NCBI RefSeq assembly: GCF_000199675.1
Contig: NC_014960.1
Span: forward strand, 2,480,001 to 2,544,000
Source: Anaerolinea thermophila UNI-1
Lineage (GTDB): Bacteria; Chloroflexota; Anaerolineae; Anaerolineales; Anaerolineaceae
DNA: 64,000 nucleotides
Direction: 5' to 3'
The translations under genes were made by a program, and so were the position numbers. Position 1 is the stretch's first letter. Each line of letters opens with the position of its first letter. The notes beneath the pieces were generated by a model. It worked only from the letters and a program-made list of their open reading frames with translations. It did no database searches and had not been told where the DNA came from. Below, in pieces: positions 42,781 to 52,738 of this stretch.

Positions 42781-42841
42781 ATCTTTTTAGAGCGGAAATG
42801 AAAGCATCCTTGTAGGGTTTATCCCATTATCCGATTAAAGA

Positions 42842-42870
42842 AAACCTGCCCGGATTCTCCGGGCAGGTTT
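42842..42870 (-). terminator. Intrinsic terminator of ileS
   Basis: AAACCTGCCCGG pairs exactly with CCGGGCAGGTTT around a 5-nt loop. On the minus strand the tail is T-rich (TTTTCTTTAAT). Confidence 0.85.
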
Positions 42871-42886
42871 ACCGGTATAAATAAGG

Positions 42887-45800
42887 TTAGCGGGCAACTT
42901 TACGCAAGCCGATTTTCACCGTCTCGCCGTCAAAGGAATCTTCGGTAGTTGCCATCTCTGCCGGGACAACCCCAGCATTGAGCGAAAGCGTGAGCGTTTC
43001 GTTCATGATGTACTCACGGAAGGCTTCAATTGCTTGCGCCAGCCCATCCGATGCCTGATAGACCACTTCAATCCGGTCGGCGATATCCAAGCCGGCGTTT
43101 TTGCGCAAATCCTGAACACGGCGCACAAATTCTCGCGCCAACCCCTCACGAATCAACTCGGGGGTGAGTTCAGTGGTCAGCGCCGCCAGATAAGCCCCTT
43201 CGGAAGCCACTGCGTAGCCACTGCGCGCCTGCATGCGCACTTCCACTTCTTCAGGGAGAATTTCGTAAGTTTCTCCATTGGCTTCAACAGGCAAGGATTG
43301 CCCGGCAAGCAGTTTCTGTGCCGCCTGGGCAGCATCCAGCGCCAGCAAAGCCTGCCGGATGGCCGGGAAGCGGTTGCCGTATTTCTGCCCCAATTGCTTG
43401 GGAAGCGGATTCAGACTGTACGACACGGCTTCTCCAGCGGCATTGAGCATGCGCACCTGCTTGACATTCAACTCATCTTCCAGTAAGTCTGCATACTTAA
43501 GCGGGATATCCTGCTCATCCGCAGTACCAACGGCAAAGGCAACTTCCTGCAAGGGTTGGCGCACCTTGCGGTTGGCTTTGTTGCGCGCGGCATGTCCCAG
43601 TGACGCCAGTTTCATCACCAGCGCCATTTCGCGATTGAGTTCTTCATCTATGCGAGCAGGGTCATACGAGGGCCAGTCGGACATGTGCACCGAAAGCGGA
43701 GCGTTTTCGTCTACCGAACGCACCAGATTCTGATAGAGTTCCTCGGCAAGGAAAGGCATGGTTGGAGCAAGCAGTTTGCTCAACGTGACCAGGGCCTCGT
43801 AAAGCGTAGCATAAGCGGCTTTCTTATCGGCATCAGAACCACTCTTCCAGAAGCGGCGGCGGGAACGTCGCAGATACCAGTTGGAGAGTTGATCCACGAA
43901 GGTTTCAATCGGACGGGTAGCCCCCAGCACATCATACGTTTCCAACGCGTTGGTCACATCGCGCACCAGCGCATGGAGCGCCGAAAGCAGCCAGCGATCG
44001 AGCGAGTTATACTGCACCTGCGCACCGGGTTCGGGCTTCCAACCATCCAGGTTGGCGTAGGTGACAAAGAACGAGTAAGTATTCCACAGTGTCAGGGTGA
44101 AGTTGCTGACCACCTCTCCCACCAGTTCGGCGGAGAAGCGGCGTTCCTGTCCAGGGGGAGTTGCGGTGTAAAGATACCAGCGCATCGCATCGGCGCCGTG
44201 CTGGCGGATGACATCCCATGGATCAACGATATTGCCACGAGACTTGCTCATCTTCTGTCCGTTCTTGTCAAGAATCAACCCCAGACAGATAACATTCTTG
44301 TAGCACTCCGAATCGAATAACAGCGTACTGATCGCATGCAGTGAGTAGAACCACCCGCGGGTTTGATCCACCGCTTCACAGATGAAATCGGCGGGGAACT
44401 GTTTCTTGAAAATGTCCTGATTTTCGAAGGGGTAGTGCCACTGCGCCACCGGCATCGAACCGGAGTCGAACCACACATCAATCAATTCCGGCACGCGGGT
44501 CATTCTGCCACCGCACTCCGGGCATTTGAGAACAACTTCATCCACATGCGGGCGGTGCAAATCCAGTCCGGAGAGATCCCGCCCTGCCATCTCGGAGAGT
44601 TCCTTTACCGAGCCCACCATGTGTTCATGGTGGCAGGATTCACACTCCCACACCGGCAAAGGTGTACCCCAGTAGCGTTCACGCCCCAGCGCCCAGTCAA
44701 TGTTATTCTCCAGCCAGTTCCCAAAACGTCCGTTCTTGATATGGGAAGGATACCAGTTAATGCGCTCATTCAGTTCCACCAGGCGGTTGCGGTACTGACT
44801 GGTGCGGATGTACCAGGTCGGACGAGCATAATACAGCAACGGAGTCGAACATCGCCAGCAGAAAGGATAGGTGTGAGTATAAGTGCCGGCGCGGAAAAGT
44901 AACCCGCGGGCATCCAGGTCCCGGGTGATAAGCGGGTCGGCGTCCTTGACAAACATACCGCTCCATGGGCGCACCTCGGCAATGAATGTTCCGTCTGATG
45001 CCACCGTGTGGATGATGGGCAAATCCTCTTCCAGGGCTACGTTCATATCTTCAGCGCCAAAAGCGGGAGCGATATGCACCAGGCCGGTACCGTCTTCAAT
45101 GGTGACAAATTCTGCCAGCACCACTCGATGAGCCGGCTTTTCCGGCGGGATGAAGGTGAATAGCGGCTTATAACGCTTTCCACGCAGGGCAGTGCCTTTG
45201 AAACGCTCCACCACACGCACTTCTTCCTCGCCAAAGACGGCTTTCAGCAAAGGTTCAGCAAGGATGAGGTACTCTTTACCACCTTCCGGTAAAGCACGCT
45301 CCACCTTCACATAGTCCACTTCAGGGTGAGCGGCAACGGCTACGTTGGCAGGCAAGGTCCAGGGCGTGGTGGTCCATACCAGCAGGGAGGTGTCGGGAGT
45401 ATCCACCAGCGGCATTCGCACAAATACCGACGGATCGGTGGCTTCGTCGTACCCCAATGCCACTTCGTGGTCAGAAAGCGGTGTGCCACAACGCGGGCAG
45501 TAAGGCACGACTTTATAACCGCGGTAAATCAGCCCTTCATCCCAGAAATTCTTCAGAATCCACCAAACCGACTCAATATAGTCATTGGTATAGGTAATAT
45601 AGGCTTTTTCTAGATCCACCCAGAAGGCAATGCGCTCGGTCAGCCGTTCCCAATCCTGAATGTAGGTAAAAGCCGACTCGCGGCACAGTTCATTGAAGCG
45701 GGCAATACCGAAATCTTCAATTTGTTGTTTGTTGGTGAAGCCGAGTTTCTTTTCGACTTCAATCTCCACCGGTAAGCCGTGTGTATCCCAGCCGCCACGG

Positions 45801-46042
45801 CGAATAACATGATAACCGCGCATGGTCTTGTAGCGGGGGAAAACATCCTTGAAAGCCCGCGCCAGCACATGATGGACACCCGGTTTGCCGTTGGCAGTAG
45901 GAGGACCTTCAAAGAAAACATATTCAGGCGCGCCTTCCCGTAATTGAGTCGATTGATGGAAGATGTCATGGCTCTTCCAGAAACGCAAAACCCCTTCCTC
46001 CATGACAGGTACGTTAACTCTGGGTGAAACAGGTTTAAACAT
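42887..46042 (-). CDS. ileS: Isoleucyl-tRNA synthetase, eukaryote-like type with GVHH motif
   Basis: IleRS charges tRNA-Ile. The 1051-aa protein has the Rossmann core, an editing domain with WTTTPWTLPANVAVA, KMSKSRGN as the second signature, Trp-rich anticodon-binding helices, and a C-terminal extension typical of the IleRS2 branch. The first signature reads NGKPGVHHVLAR: Gly55-Val-His-His58 stands where HIGH is usual. This swapped GxHH form has been described in some IleRS2 enzymes with extreme mupirocin resistance. The ATG at 46042 has GGAGG close upstream; the longer frame runs into the T-box leader. Expression is governed by the T-box. Confidence 0.96.
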   Translation of the reverse strand: MFKPVSPRVNVPVMEEGVLRFWKSHDIFHQSTQLREGAPEYVFFEGPPTANGKPGVHHVLARAFKDVFPRYKTMRGYHVIRRGGWDTHGLPVEIEVEKKLGFTNKQQIEDFGIARFNELCRESAFTYIQDWERLTERIAFWVDLEKAYITYTNDYIESVWWILKNFWDEGLIYRGYKVVPYCPRCGTPLSDHEVALGYDEATDPSVFVRMPLVDTPDTSLLVWTTTPWTLPANVAVAAHPEVDYVKVERALPEGGKEYLILAEPLLKAVFGEEEVRVVERFKGTALRGKRYKPLFTFIPPEKPAHRVVLAEFVTIEDGTGLVHIAPAFGAEDMNVALEEDLPIIHTVASDGTFIAEVRPWSGMFVKDADPLITRDLDARGLLFRAGTYTHTYPFCWRCSTPLLYYARPTWYIRTSQYRNRLVELNERINWYPSHIKNGRFGNWLENNIDWALGRERYWGTPLPVWECESCHHEHMVGSVKELSEMAGRDLSGLDLHRPHVDEVVLKCPECGGRMTRVPELIDVWFDSGSMPVAQWHYPFENQDIFKKQFPADFICEAVDQTRGWFYSLHAISTLLFDSECYKNVICLGLILDKNGQKMSKSRGNIVDPWDVIRQHGADAMRWYLYTATPPGQERRFSAELVGEVVSNFTLTLWNTYSFFVTYANLDGWKPEPGAQVQYNSLDRWLLSALHALVRDVTNALETYDVLGATRPIETFVDQLSNWYLRRSRRRFWKSGSDADKKAAYATLYEALVTLSKLLAPTMPFLAEELYQNLVRSVDENAPLSVHMSDWPSYDPARIDEELNREMALVMKLASLGHAARNKANRKVRQPLQEVAFAVGTADEQDIPLKYADLLEDELNVKQVRMLNAAGEAVSYSLNPLPKQLGQKYGNRFPAIRQALLALDAAQAAQKLLAGQSLPVEANGETYEILPEEVEVRMQARSGYAVASEGAYLAALTTELTPELIREGLAREFVRRVQDLRKNAGLDIADRIEVVYQASDGLAQAIEAFREYIMNETLTLSLNAGVVPAEMATTEDSFDGETVKIGLRKVAR

Positions 46043-46344
46043 ACACCTCCTCCAAAACTTAACAAAAAAGCCCACCTCGCCACAGGGACGAGATGGGACT
46101 CGCGGTACCACCCTGTTTCCCGTCATATGACAGGCTCTCTTTTCGGGTACATCTTTTCGAGATACCCGCGCTCCGGCTAACGGCGAGCGATTCCGGCTTC
46201 CCTACTGGCAAGGCTTTTCACACCTTACGTTCAGGTCGCGGCTCCGGAAGGATTTTCCGCCTTCCCCTCTGCCCCGGCTCACACCACTCCCGGGTTCGCT
46301 GTCAGACGGCTGGAGAGCGTACTCGTTTCCATCATCGCCTTTCG
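46043..46344 (-). promoter_or_regulatory. T-box leader of ileS
   Basis: This approximately 300-nt leader holds the T-box core AGGGTGGTACCGCG on the minus strand at about 46101-46114. A hairpin upstream (CGGGTA...TACCCG) fits stem III, and a long structured 5' part fits stem I. An intrinsic terminator follows the T-box. Uncharged tRNA-Ile would bind the specifier loop and the T-box bulge and favour the antiterminator. I did not assign the specifier codon. Confidence 0.92.
46064..46097 (-). terminator. T-box-controlled terminator
   Basis: On the minus strand CCCATCTCG pairs with CGAGGTGGG (one G-U), followed by C and T6. The competing antiterminator uses the T-box bases directly upstream. Confidence 0.85.
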
Positions 46345-46350
46345 GCGCTA

Positions 46351-46379
46351 ATTATATCAGTCTCAAGAACATCCGTCAA
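46351..46379 (-). promoter_or_regulatory. Promoter of ileS
   Basis: TTGACG, 17 nt and TATAAT on the minus strand, directly before the T-box leader. Confidence 0.85.
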
Positions 46380-46402
46380 TCTAAAATTTTTCTACTGTCT
46401 TG

Positions 46403-47491
46403 CTATACGGTTTCCCATTCCACACAATTTCTCCCATTGCTCTTGGCACGGTACAAAGCCAGATCAGCCCGTTTGAGCAGGGAAAAAATAGTATCGTCCT
46501 CCTGGCTCAGGGTAACCCCAAAGGATGCCGTTACAGACAGATTGACTTCCAGTTTGAAGTTTTCCAGGGCCTTCCGGAGACGCTGGGCTAATTGCAATGC
46601 CGACTGTGCCTCCTCTTCAGAAGCCAGGATAAGAAATTCCTCCCCACCCCATCGTCCAATCACATCTCCCGCGCGAATCTGGTGATGCAAACAATCACTG
46701 ACCTCGCGCAAAACAGCATCGCCCGTATCATGCCCAAAGGTATCATTAATTTGCTTAAAATGGTCAATATCTACAAGTATTAAGGTGAAGCGTTTCTTTC
46801 GGGAAAGACGTTGTTCGAGCGTTTGGGTCAGCCATCGGCGATTAGGCAGAAAAGTCAGGGGGTCGGTATATGCCATCTGATGCATAGCATGGGCGGTTGT
46901 CAACGTGCGGATGAATTCATCTTTGGTTCGCGCGAGGATGAACAACAGGAATGAGGTTGTGGCAATGCGTGCTTCCAGCCGAATGTACTCCACGAGAAGT
47001 GGTTCCGCTATGCCCCAGAATCGGAAGATCCCGACTCCCACGGTCACTGCCAGCACGAGCAGGTTGAAAAGAAGCGCCCATTTGCGCTCCATGGCAATGT
47101 AACTCAGGATAAAAATCAGAGCCATCACCCAATAGACGGCTTCTACTTCTTTCCAGGCAGTTTCAAGATCGCCGAAAAAGAACAGCAGATAAATCAATTT
47201 GCCCAGAAAAAGTGCACTGATCGAGAAGAGTACAATTTTCTCCACCCAGTGCAATGGAATGCGCTTCCAGAGTAGAGCAAGGCTCCACAAGATTCCCGAG
47301 AGAATAAGCACGGGATAGGTCACAGCAATGAAAGGATTATCCAGGCGATGTTGAAGCCAAACCACCACAATGGAAGGGATGCCAGCCAGAGAGCCTAAAA
47401 GGTAAAAGAGCCTTCGACGGCGATTCCACTGCTCGTGAAGGCTCTGAAAATCATCGGGGAAGGAATTTTCTGAAGAAGAACGGGAGAACAT
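46403..47491 (-). CDS. Membrane diguanylate cyclase (GGDEF)
   Basis: The 362-aa protein makes the second messenger c-di-GMP. Six hydrophobic helices (about 28-180) form an N-terminal membrane sensor of unknown type, followed by a GGDEF domain. DPLTFLPNRRWL begins the domain, VDIDHFKQINDTFGHDTGD is the nucleotide/metal region, and GGEEF is the intact active site. An RxxD inhibitory site (RAGD) lies five residues before it, so product feedback is expected. No partner phosphodiesterase gene is nearby. Confidence 0.94.
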   Translation of the reverse strand: MFSRSSSENSFPDDFQSLHEQWNRRRRLFYLLGSLAGIPSIVVVWLQHRLDNPFIAVTYPVLILSGILWSLALLWKRIPLHWVEKIVLFSISALFLGKLIYLLFFFGDLETAWKEVEAVYWVMALIFILSYIAMERKWALLFNLLVLAVTVGVGIFRFWGIAEPLLVEYIRLEARIATTSFLLFILARTKDEFIRTLTTAHAMHQMAYTDPLTFLPNRRWLTQTLEQRLSRKKRFTLILVDIDHFKQINDTFGHDTGDAVLREVSDCLHHQIRAGDVIGRWGGEEFLILASEEEAQSALQLAQRLRKALENFKLEVNLSVTASFGVTLSQEDDTIFSLLKRADLALYRAKSNGRNCVEWETV

Positions 47492-47552
47492 TTTCTAAAG
47501 CACTTCTAAAACCAACCTCACCCCAATTCTCGGAACAGACTTACTGTTTAAG

Positions 47553-48857
47553 TTATTCAATCACCCCGTAGAAGAGCGGTAAGGGCGACACAGAGTGCTC
47601 GCTCCACGTCAACGCATCCAGCAAACGGGCTTCTGCCATACGGGCATCTGCTTCGGTGCGGGCATGCACAGTAAACAGGGGCTGGCCCTTTTCGACCCTA
47701 TCCCCCACCTTAACGTGGACAATGATACCCACACCATGATCAATGGGGTCTTCCTTCTTCGATCGTCCTGCCCCCAGAACAACGGCTGTCTCCCCTACCA
47801 TGCGGGCATGCACCTGTGCGAGGTAACCACTGTGTTGCGCCAGAACCGGGTACACAACCGGAGCAGCGGGAAGTTTCTCAGGATGATCCACATAACTGAC
47901 ATCTCCACCCTGCGCAGCCACCAGTTGGCGGAATTTTTCCCATGCCTTTCCTTCCGCAATCACCCGCTCCACCATTTGACGGGCTTCTTCCAGCGAAGCG
48001 GCTTTGCCGCCCACCTTCAGCATATGGCTGGCAACTACCAGGCAGTGCTCACGGAAATCTTCCGGACCACCACCGTGCAGGGTATCGATGGCTTCCTTGA
48101 GTTCCAGGGCGTTCCCCACGGCTTGCCCTAAAGGCTGATTCATGTCCGAAAGCAATGCCACTACCTTGCGACCGCTCAGGCGTCCAATGTCCACCATCAG
48201 CCGCGAGAGTTCCCGAGCGCTTTCCAGCGTTTCCATGAACGCTCCCAAGCCCACCTTGACATCCAGGACAATGGCATGGGCTCCACCGGCAATCTTCTTG
48301 CTCATCACCGAAGAGGCAATCAATGGAATGGAAGGCACAGTGCCGGTTACATCGCGCAGGGCATAGAGTTTTCCATCGGCCGGCGACAGGTCCTTACTCT
48401 GACCGGTCAGCACCAAACCAATTTCTTTCAACTGCTGGATAAACTCTTCAGTGGAGAGGTCGGTACGGTAACCGGGAATGGACTCCAGTTTATCCAGCGT
48501 ACCGCCGGTGAATCCCAGCCCGCGTCCGGACATCTTGCCTACCGGCAACCCACAAGTGGCTACCGCAGGCTCGACAACCAGCGTGGTTTTATCCCCAACC
48601 CCACCAGTGGAATGCTTATCCACCACAAAATCCACCACGCCGGTAAGGTCCAGCACCTCACCAGAGCGAGCCATGGCAAGCGTGAGGTAAGTGGTCTCTT
48701 CAGCATTCATGCCGTTGAGCATCACCGCCATAGCAAATGCGGCTGCCTGATAGTCGGGAATATCACCGCGGGTGAAACCTTCCACAAAGAAATCAATTTC
48801 TTCTCTGGTCAGCACCCCTTTATCGCGCTTCTTAATGATGATATCAACTGCTCGCAT
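47553..48857 (-). CDS. Thymidine / pyrimidine-nucleoside phosphorylase
   Basis: This enzyme splits pyrimidine nucleosides with phosphate, releasing the base and (deoxy)ribose 1-phosphate. The protein (434 aa, the family length) has [16 protein letters not shown], the phosphate-binding region [15 protein letters not shown], the family signature around [16 protein letters not shown], and a C-terminal domain with a biotinyl-like fold. The open frame begins at a TTG (48875), but the ATG at 48857 has GAGGAG just upstream and matches the family start. Whether it is deoA (thymidine-specific) or pdp is not decided. It starts 8 nt after the glycosyltransferase stop. Confidence 0.93.
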   Translation of the reverse strand: MRAVDIIIKKRDKGVLTREEIDFFVEGFTRGDIPDYQAAAFAMAVMLNGMNAEETTYLTLAMARSGEVLDLTGVVDFVVDKHSTGGVGDKTTLVVEPAVATCGLPVGKMSGRGLGFTGGTLDKLESIPGYRTDLSTEEFIQQLKEIGLVLTGQSKDLSPADGKLYALRDVTGTVPSIPLIASSVMSKKIAGGAHAIVLDVKVGLGAFMETLESARELSRLMVDIGRLSGRKVVALLSDMNQPLGQAVGNALELKEAIDTLHGGGPEDFREHCLVVASHMLKVGGKAASLEEARQMVERVIAEGKAWEKFRQLVAAQGGDVSYVDHPEKLPAAPVVYPVLAQHSGYLAQVHARMVGETAVVLGAGRSKKEDPIDHGVGIIVHVKVGDRVEKGQPLFTVHARTEADARMAEARLLDALTWSEHSVSPLPLFYGVIE

Positions 48858-48865
48858 ACGCTCCT

Positions 48866-50029
48866 CTAGATCCAACGAATTTTAGGACGAAGTACCTTCC
48901 GCCCTTTCCATTCAGCCTGTCCTCGCAGGGTTAACCAGAAAGAGTTTCCGGCAACAATCAAAGCAAGCAAAAAGACCACTGGATAGAGCAACGCCCACCC
49001 CACTGGCATACGCAGGCGGGAATATGCCAGTCCCCAGATAAACAGCACCACCATCCAATGTAAAAGTGCCAGATCCACACGGAAATAAGGCGAACTCCAG
49101 CCCAAGCCAGCCCCAATCAACACCACCAGCGGTTCCAGGAACAACACCGCCGACCAGAGCCAGATGAACAGGTACACAGCCACATTATACCCAAAAGCCG
49201 CAAACATATTCTTGGAGAATCCCTGCCATGCCTCACGAAAGCCGTAATACATGCGGCAGGTAATGCGGTTACGTCCATCGACAATACGCCAGCGCAATCC
49301 CATGGCTACGGCACGTTTTCCTAAAGCCAGGTCATCCACCGCATTATCTCGAACGGCTTGATGCCCACCGATTAGCCGGTACGCCTGCGCTCGAACAAAA
49401 ATAAACTGTCCAATGGTAAACGTGAATACCGGTAATTTAATCCAGCGGGAAAGAAACACGGGGATAAAAGACAGCGCAGAGATCAGGAAATACGGAACCA
49501 GCAGACGTTCCCCCAAAGTCACCATTTGTTCGTGAGGTACAGCGGTGAGGAAATCGGCTTGTTCTTCCTCTACTGCCGCTACCGCATCGCTCACCGTTTG
49601 AGGATGAAATACCGTATCTGCATCGGCGAATAACAACCACTCGCCCTGTGCCACCTGCGCCAGTTGATGACAAGCCCAGTGCTTCCCAAGCCAGCCATCA
49701 GGAATGTCCAAGCCCTGAAGGACGCGAAGGCGGGAATCCCGGGCAGAAAACTGCGCCAGAATCTGGGGCGTGGCATCGCTGGAATGGTCATCCAGCACCA
49801 GTACTTCATACGCCGGATAATCCTGGTTTAACAACCCATTCAGGCAGGCTTCCAGGTTACGCGCCTCATTCCTTGCGGGGATGAGAATGGAAACAAATGG
49901 GAATGTTTTTGCCCGCGGATACTTTTCCAGGCGTCGGGTCATCACTCCATTAAGCCAGGCAATCAGAAACACCAGAAAGGCAAAAATCAGGGTTGATATC
50001 TGATGCGTCCGCAGAATCCCATCCAGCAT
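48866..50029 (-). CDS. Family 2 glycosyltransferase with membrane helices
   Basis: The 387-aa protein has an N-terminal helix, a GT-A domain ([38 protein letters not shown] with the metal-binding DxD, and [13 protein letters not shown]), and three to four C-terminal helices. The type resembles carotenoid- or hopanoid-associated glycosyltransferases (CrtQ/HpnB-like). The acceptor is unknown. It begins just after the terminator of the yidC operon and may be transcribed separately together with the phosphorylase gene. Confidence 0.88.
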   Translation of the reverse strand: MLDGILRTHQISTLIFAFLVFLIAWLNGVMTRRLEKYPRAKTFPFVSILIPARNEARNLEACLNGLLNQDYPAYEVLVLDDHSSDATPQILAQFSARDSRLRVLQGLDIPDGWLGKHWACHQLAQVAQGEWLLFADADTVFHPQTVSDAVAAVEEEQADFLTAVPHEQMVTLGERLLVPYFLISALSFIPVFLSRWIKLPVFTFTIGQFIFVRAQAYRLIGGHQAVRDNAVDDLALGKRAVAMGLRWRIVDGRNRITCRMYYGFREAWQGFSKNMFAAFGYNVAVYLFIWLWSAVLFLEPLVVLIGAGLGWSSPYFRVDLALLHWMVVLFIWGLAYSRLRMPVGWALLYPVVFLLALIVAGNSFWLTLRGQAEWKGRKVLRPKIRWI

Positions 50030-50031
50030 AG

Positions 50032-50058
50032 AAATAAAAGCCGGACCGAAGTCCGGCT
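50032..50058 (-). terminator. Intrinsic terminator of the rpmH-yidC-jag operon
   Basis: AGCCGGAC and GTCCGGCT with a TTCG tetraloop, followed by TTTATTT on the minus strand. Confidence 0.9.
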
Positions 50059-50076
50059 CACTCCTTCTTGGCTAAT

Positions 50077-50796
50077 TTAACGGCGCTTGGGGGTAATGGT
50101 CACCTTGCGGTGAGGATCTTCGCCAATGCTTTCTGTAATCACCAGCGGATGATCGCGCAATTCCAGATGAATCACACGGCGCTCGTTGGGTGGCATGGGT
50201 TCCAGAACCTGACGGCGCCCCGTATGCACAGCCTGATCTGCCATACGGCGCGCCAGCATGCGCAGTTGGCGTTCGCGGCGCTGACGGTAGCCCTGCACAT
50301 CAATAATCATCGGTGTCCAGCGGTTCAAGCGCCTGCCGACAATTAAACTGGCAATATACTGGAGAGCATTGAGCGTCTCAGAGCGTCTGCCAATTAAAAT
50401 GCTCAGATCTTCGCCTTCAATGTTGACCAGCACCGTTTCCTCTTCATCCTTTGAAGATGGCGGTCGAATACTGGCTTTGACACGCGCCTTAATACGCATG
50501 CGCTCAAGCAGGTCGCTGACCACCTTTTCTGAAATCCAGATAATTTCCTCGTGATTGGGCACATCCTCTTCAATCACGGAAGCGGGCTTTTCCTCAGAAG
50601 GTTGTGATGCCCTGACAACCAGACGCACGCGTGCCTGTCGGCTGCCAATGCCAAACAAACCACGACTACCCGAATCCAGCACTTCCACATCTACAGCATC
50701 GGCGCTGAGATTCAGTTGTTCCAGTCCTTTTTGAATGGCTTCTTCAACCGTGGGAGCAATGACTTCCAATGTCGTTCGTTGTTGTTCCTGGTTCAT
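50077..50796 (-). CDS. jag: RNA-binding protein Jag/KhpB
   Basis: The 239-aa protein has the usual three parts: a Jag-N domain (LEVIAPTVEEAIQKGLEQLNL, then GLFGIGSRQARVRL), a middle KH domain (about 90-165, with GEDLSILIGRRSETLNALQYIASLI) and an R3H domain (RRERQLRMLARRMADQAV...LEPMPPNERRVIHLEL). Jag/KhpB forms an RNA-binding heterodimer with KhpA in firmicutes and affects cell elongation. It overlaps the yidC stop by 4 nt (ATGA), its normal genomic place. Confidence 0.95.
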   Translation of the reverse strand: MNQEQQRTTLEVIAPTVEEAIQKGLEQLNLSADAVDVEVLDSGSRGLFGIGSRQARVRLVVRASQPSEEKPASVIEEDVPNHEEIIWISEKVVSDLLERMRIKARVKASIRPPSSKDEEETVLVNIEGEDLSILIGRRSETLNALQYIASLIVGRRLNRWTPMIIDVQGYRQRRERQLRMLARRMADQAVHTGRRQVLEPMPPNERRVIHLELRDHPLVITESIGEDPHRKVTITPKRR

Positions 50797-51623
50797 TTCT
50801 TCTTTCCACCCTTTCTGGAAGATGCAACAGATTTTGCGGGGGAAACCGGTGTTTCTCCGGAAATTTTACGAGCCGGAAGGATATTTCTCCAGTTCACCTT
50901 GCCAAGCAGAGCATATTGCAAAATACCAATGACGTTGGACACAATGAAATAGAGGGACAGACCGGATGCAAGGGTCAAACCCATGTATCCCATCAGAAAG
51001 GGCATGTAGAGGTTCATCATGCCGCTCATCATAGCCGTCTGATCATTGGGATTGGACGGCGGAGGGGTAATCAGTCTTCCCTGGATGTAGGTGGTCAGCG
51101 CCACAACGATTGCCAGCACCGGAATACCAAAAGGTAAAAACGGTAAGTACAACCGTTCAGGTTGACTCAAATCCATCCATAAAAACTGGTTGTTAATGGG
51201 CAAAATCGCATTGATATCCACAAAGGAATACAAAATGCGGGTCAGGTTCAACAGGTCATGGGGAGTATTGGGCATCGCCTTGTACAGGCTCTGATACAAC
51301 CCGATAATGATGGGGAATTGAATAAGCAAAGGGAGACAGGACGCAAACGGATTAATTTTGAGTTCCTGAATTAATTTGGCTTGTTCTTCCTGCAACTTCT
51401 GGCGGTCATTTTTATATTTTTCCTGCAGTTCTTTGTACCGCGGATGATTTTGCAGTTCCATCATCTTTTGCGATCCCTTGATCTGTGACACCATCAAGGG
51501 ATGGGTAATCAAGCGAATCAGCAATGTGAAGAGAATGATGGCAATGCCAAAGTTCTGTCCCAGATAAGAATAAATCAATAACAGAACATTGGTAAATGGC
51601 TGAATGATGAGTAAATCCCACAT
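50793..51623 (-). CDS. yidC: Membrane protein insertase YidC
   Basis: YidC inserts and folds inner-membrane proteins alone or with SecYEG. The 276-aa protein is the short form without the large periplasmic domain of proteobacteria. It shows five helices, the groove Arg in FTLLIRLITHPLMVSQ, KNDRQKLQEEQAKLIQEL in the cytoplasmic hairpin, FPIIIGLYQSL, and a basic C-terminal tail rich in Lys/Arg that may contact the ribosome. It lies between a propeller lipoprotein gene and jag. Confidence 0.95.
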   Translation of the reverse strand: MWDLLIIQPFTNVLLLIYSYLGQNFGIAIILFTLLIRLITHPLMVSQIKGSQKMMELQNHPRYKELQEKYKNDRQKLQEEQAKLIQELKINPFASCLPLLIQFPIIIGLYQSLYKAMPNTPHDLLNLTRILYSFVDINAILPINNQFLWMDLSQPERLYLPFLPFGIPVLAIVVALTTYIQGRLITPPPSNPNDQTAMMSGMMNLYMPFLMGYMGLTLASGLSLYFIVSNVIGILQYALLGKVNWRNILPARKISGETPVSPAKSVASSRKGGKKK

Positions 51624-51635
51624 GTTTTTCTACTC

Positions 51636-52688
51636 CTACTTAGAAGCCGCCAGGCTCCAATCCTCTGTGCCATCTGGACGGAAAGTCACAATGAGGTTCT
51701 TCATTTGCAAACCCGAAACCACCAGACGTCCATCACTGATTACAGGCGTGGTCCCCAATTGCCCTTCGATAGTACGCGTCCATCCGCGCGTTCCATCCCA
51801 TTTGAACTGGAAGACCTCGCCACCCTCTGTGACCAGCACCGGCACACCCTCAAATAAAGCCGGTCCGCCGATGATGCCCGCCGCCACATCCAGGGACGCC
51901 AGCACCTGGCCATTTTCAGCATTCAAAATGTAGGCTTTCTTTTGATCCGTGCCAAACACAACTTTCCCCTCAGCCACCAGCGGAGCCGCCCAGGAACTTC
52001 CGGTGAGAGGGGTACGCCAGAGAATCCTGCCATCCTGTTTATCAATGGCAAGGGCTTCCCGCTTTAATGTGGTCATATAGAGGCGCCCATTGCCGTCTGA
52101 CCCCGGAGCATGGATGAGTGGGCCACCCAGATCGACTTCCCAATCCATTTGTCCATTGGACAGGCGAATGGCATACAGGTAATGATCTAATCCTGCCAGA
52201 TAGACATGTTCCTCATCCGCAACCACCGGGGCCCACAATGCATTGCGGGATTGGAAACGCCAGAGCAATTTCCCGTTTAAGTCCAGGGCATAAAGATGAT
52301 GATCGGTAGAAGGAACGAGGATGGTATCTCCGGCGATCACGGGACCGGCAACAAACTTTCCTTTGCCTTTGAATGTGTCAAAGGTCCACAACACCGCACC
52401 ACTTTGAGCATCCAACGCCTGAACTACATTGGCATAACTGGCAACGATAATTTTGTTATCCACCACGGCAGGATTACTGAAAATGAGCGAAGCATTATCA
52501 ATCTTTTCAGGATACTTCCACTTCTCAACGCCCGTTCTGGCATCTACTACATGAACCTGCCCATACGCCAGAACAACCATATCTTCGGTTGCCGCCAAAC
52601 CAGGCCAGTTGTTTAGAGGAACGCCCGCACAGGCTGCCAGGAAAACCATGGCAAGCCCTAACCAGAGCACAATTTTCAATTTCTTCAT
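51636..52688 (-). CDS. PQQ/BamB-like beta-propeller lipoprotein
   Basis: The protein (350 aa) has a lipoprotein signal MKKLKIVLWLGLAMVFLAAC with the lipobox LAAC. Seven or more repeated blades follow, of the BamB/PQQ-dehydrogenase-like type (for example GKLLWRF, GQMDWEVDLGG, GRILWRTPL, GVEKWKY). Nothing indicates a bound cofactor. BamB in diderms helps outer-membrane protein insertion. Here the gene sits between yidD and yidC, so a link to membrane protein insertion is tempting but unproven. The ATG at 52688 fits the signal peptide; a GTG at 52709 is possible. Confidence 0.85.
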   Translation of the reverse strand: MKKLKIVLWLGLAMVFLAACAGVPLNNWPGLAATEDMVVLAYGQVHVVDARTGVEKWKYPEKIDNASLIFSNPAVVDNKIIVASYANVVQALDAQSGAVLWTFDTFKGKGKFVAGPVIAGDTILVPSTDHHLYALDLNGKLLWRFQSRNALWAPVVADEEHVYLAGLDHYLYAIRLSNGQMDWEVDLGGPLIHAPGSDGNGRLYMTTLKREALAIDKQDGRILWRTPLTGSSWAAPLVAEGKVVFGTDQKKAYILNAENGQVLASLDVAAGIIGGPALFEGVPVLVTEGGEVFQFKWDGTRGWTRTIEGQLGTTPVISDGRLVVSGLQMKNLIVTFRPDGTEDWSLAASK

Positions 52689-52738
52689 AGACATTCCGGA
52701 AATGTTCACTGAGTTGCTTTCTATACGCTATACCTTAC

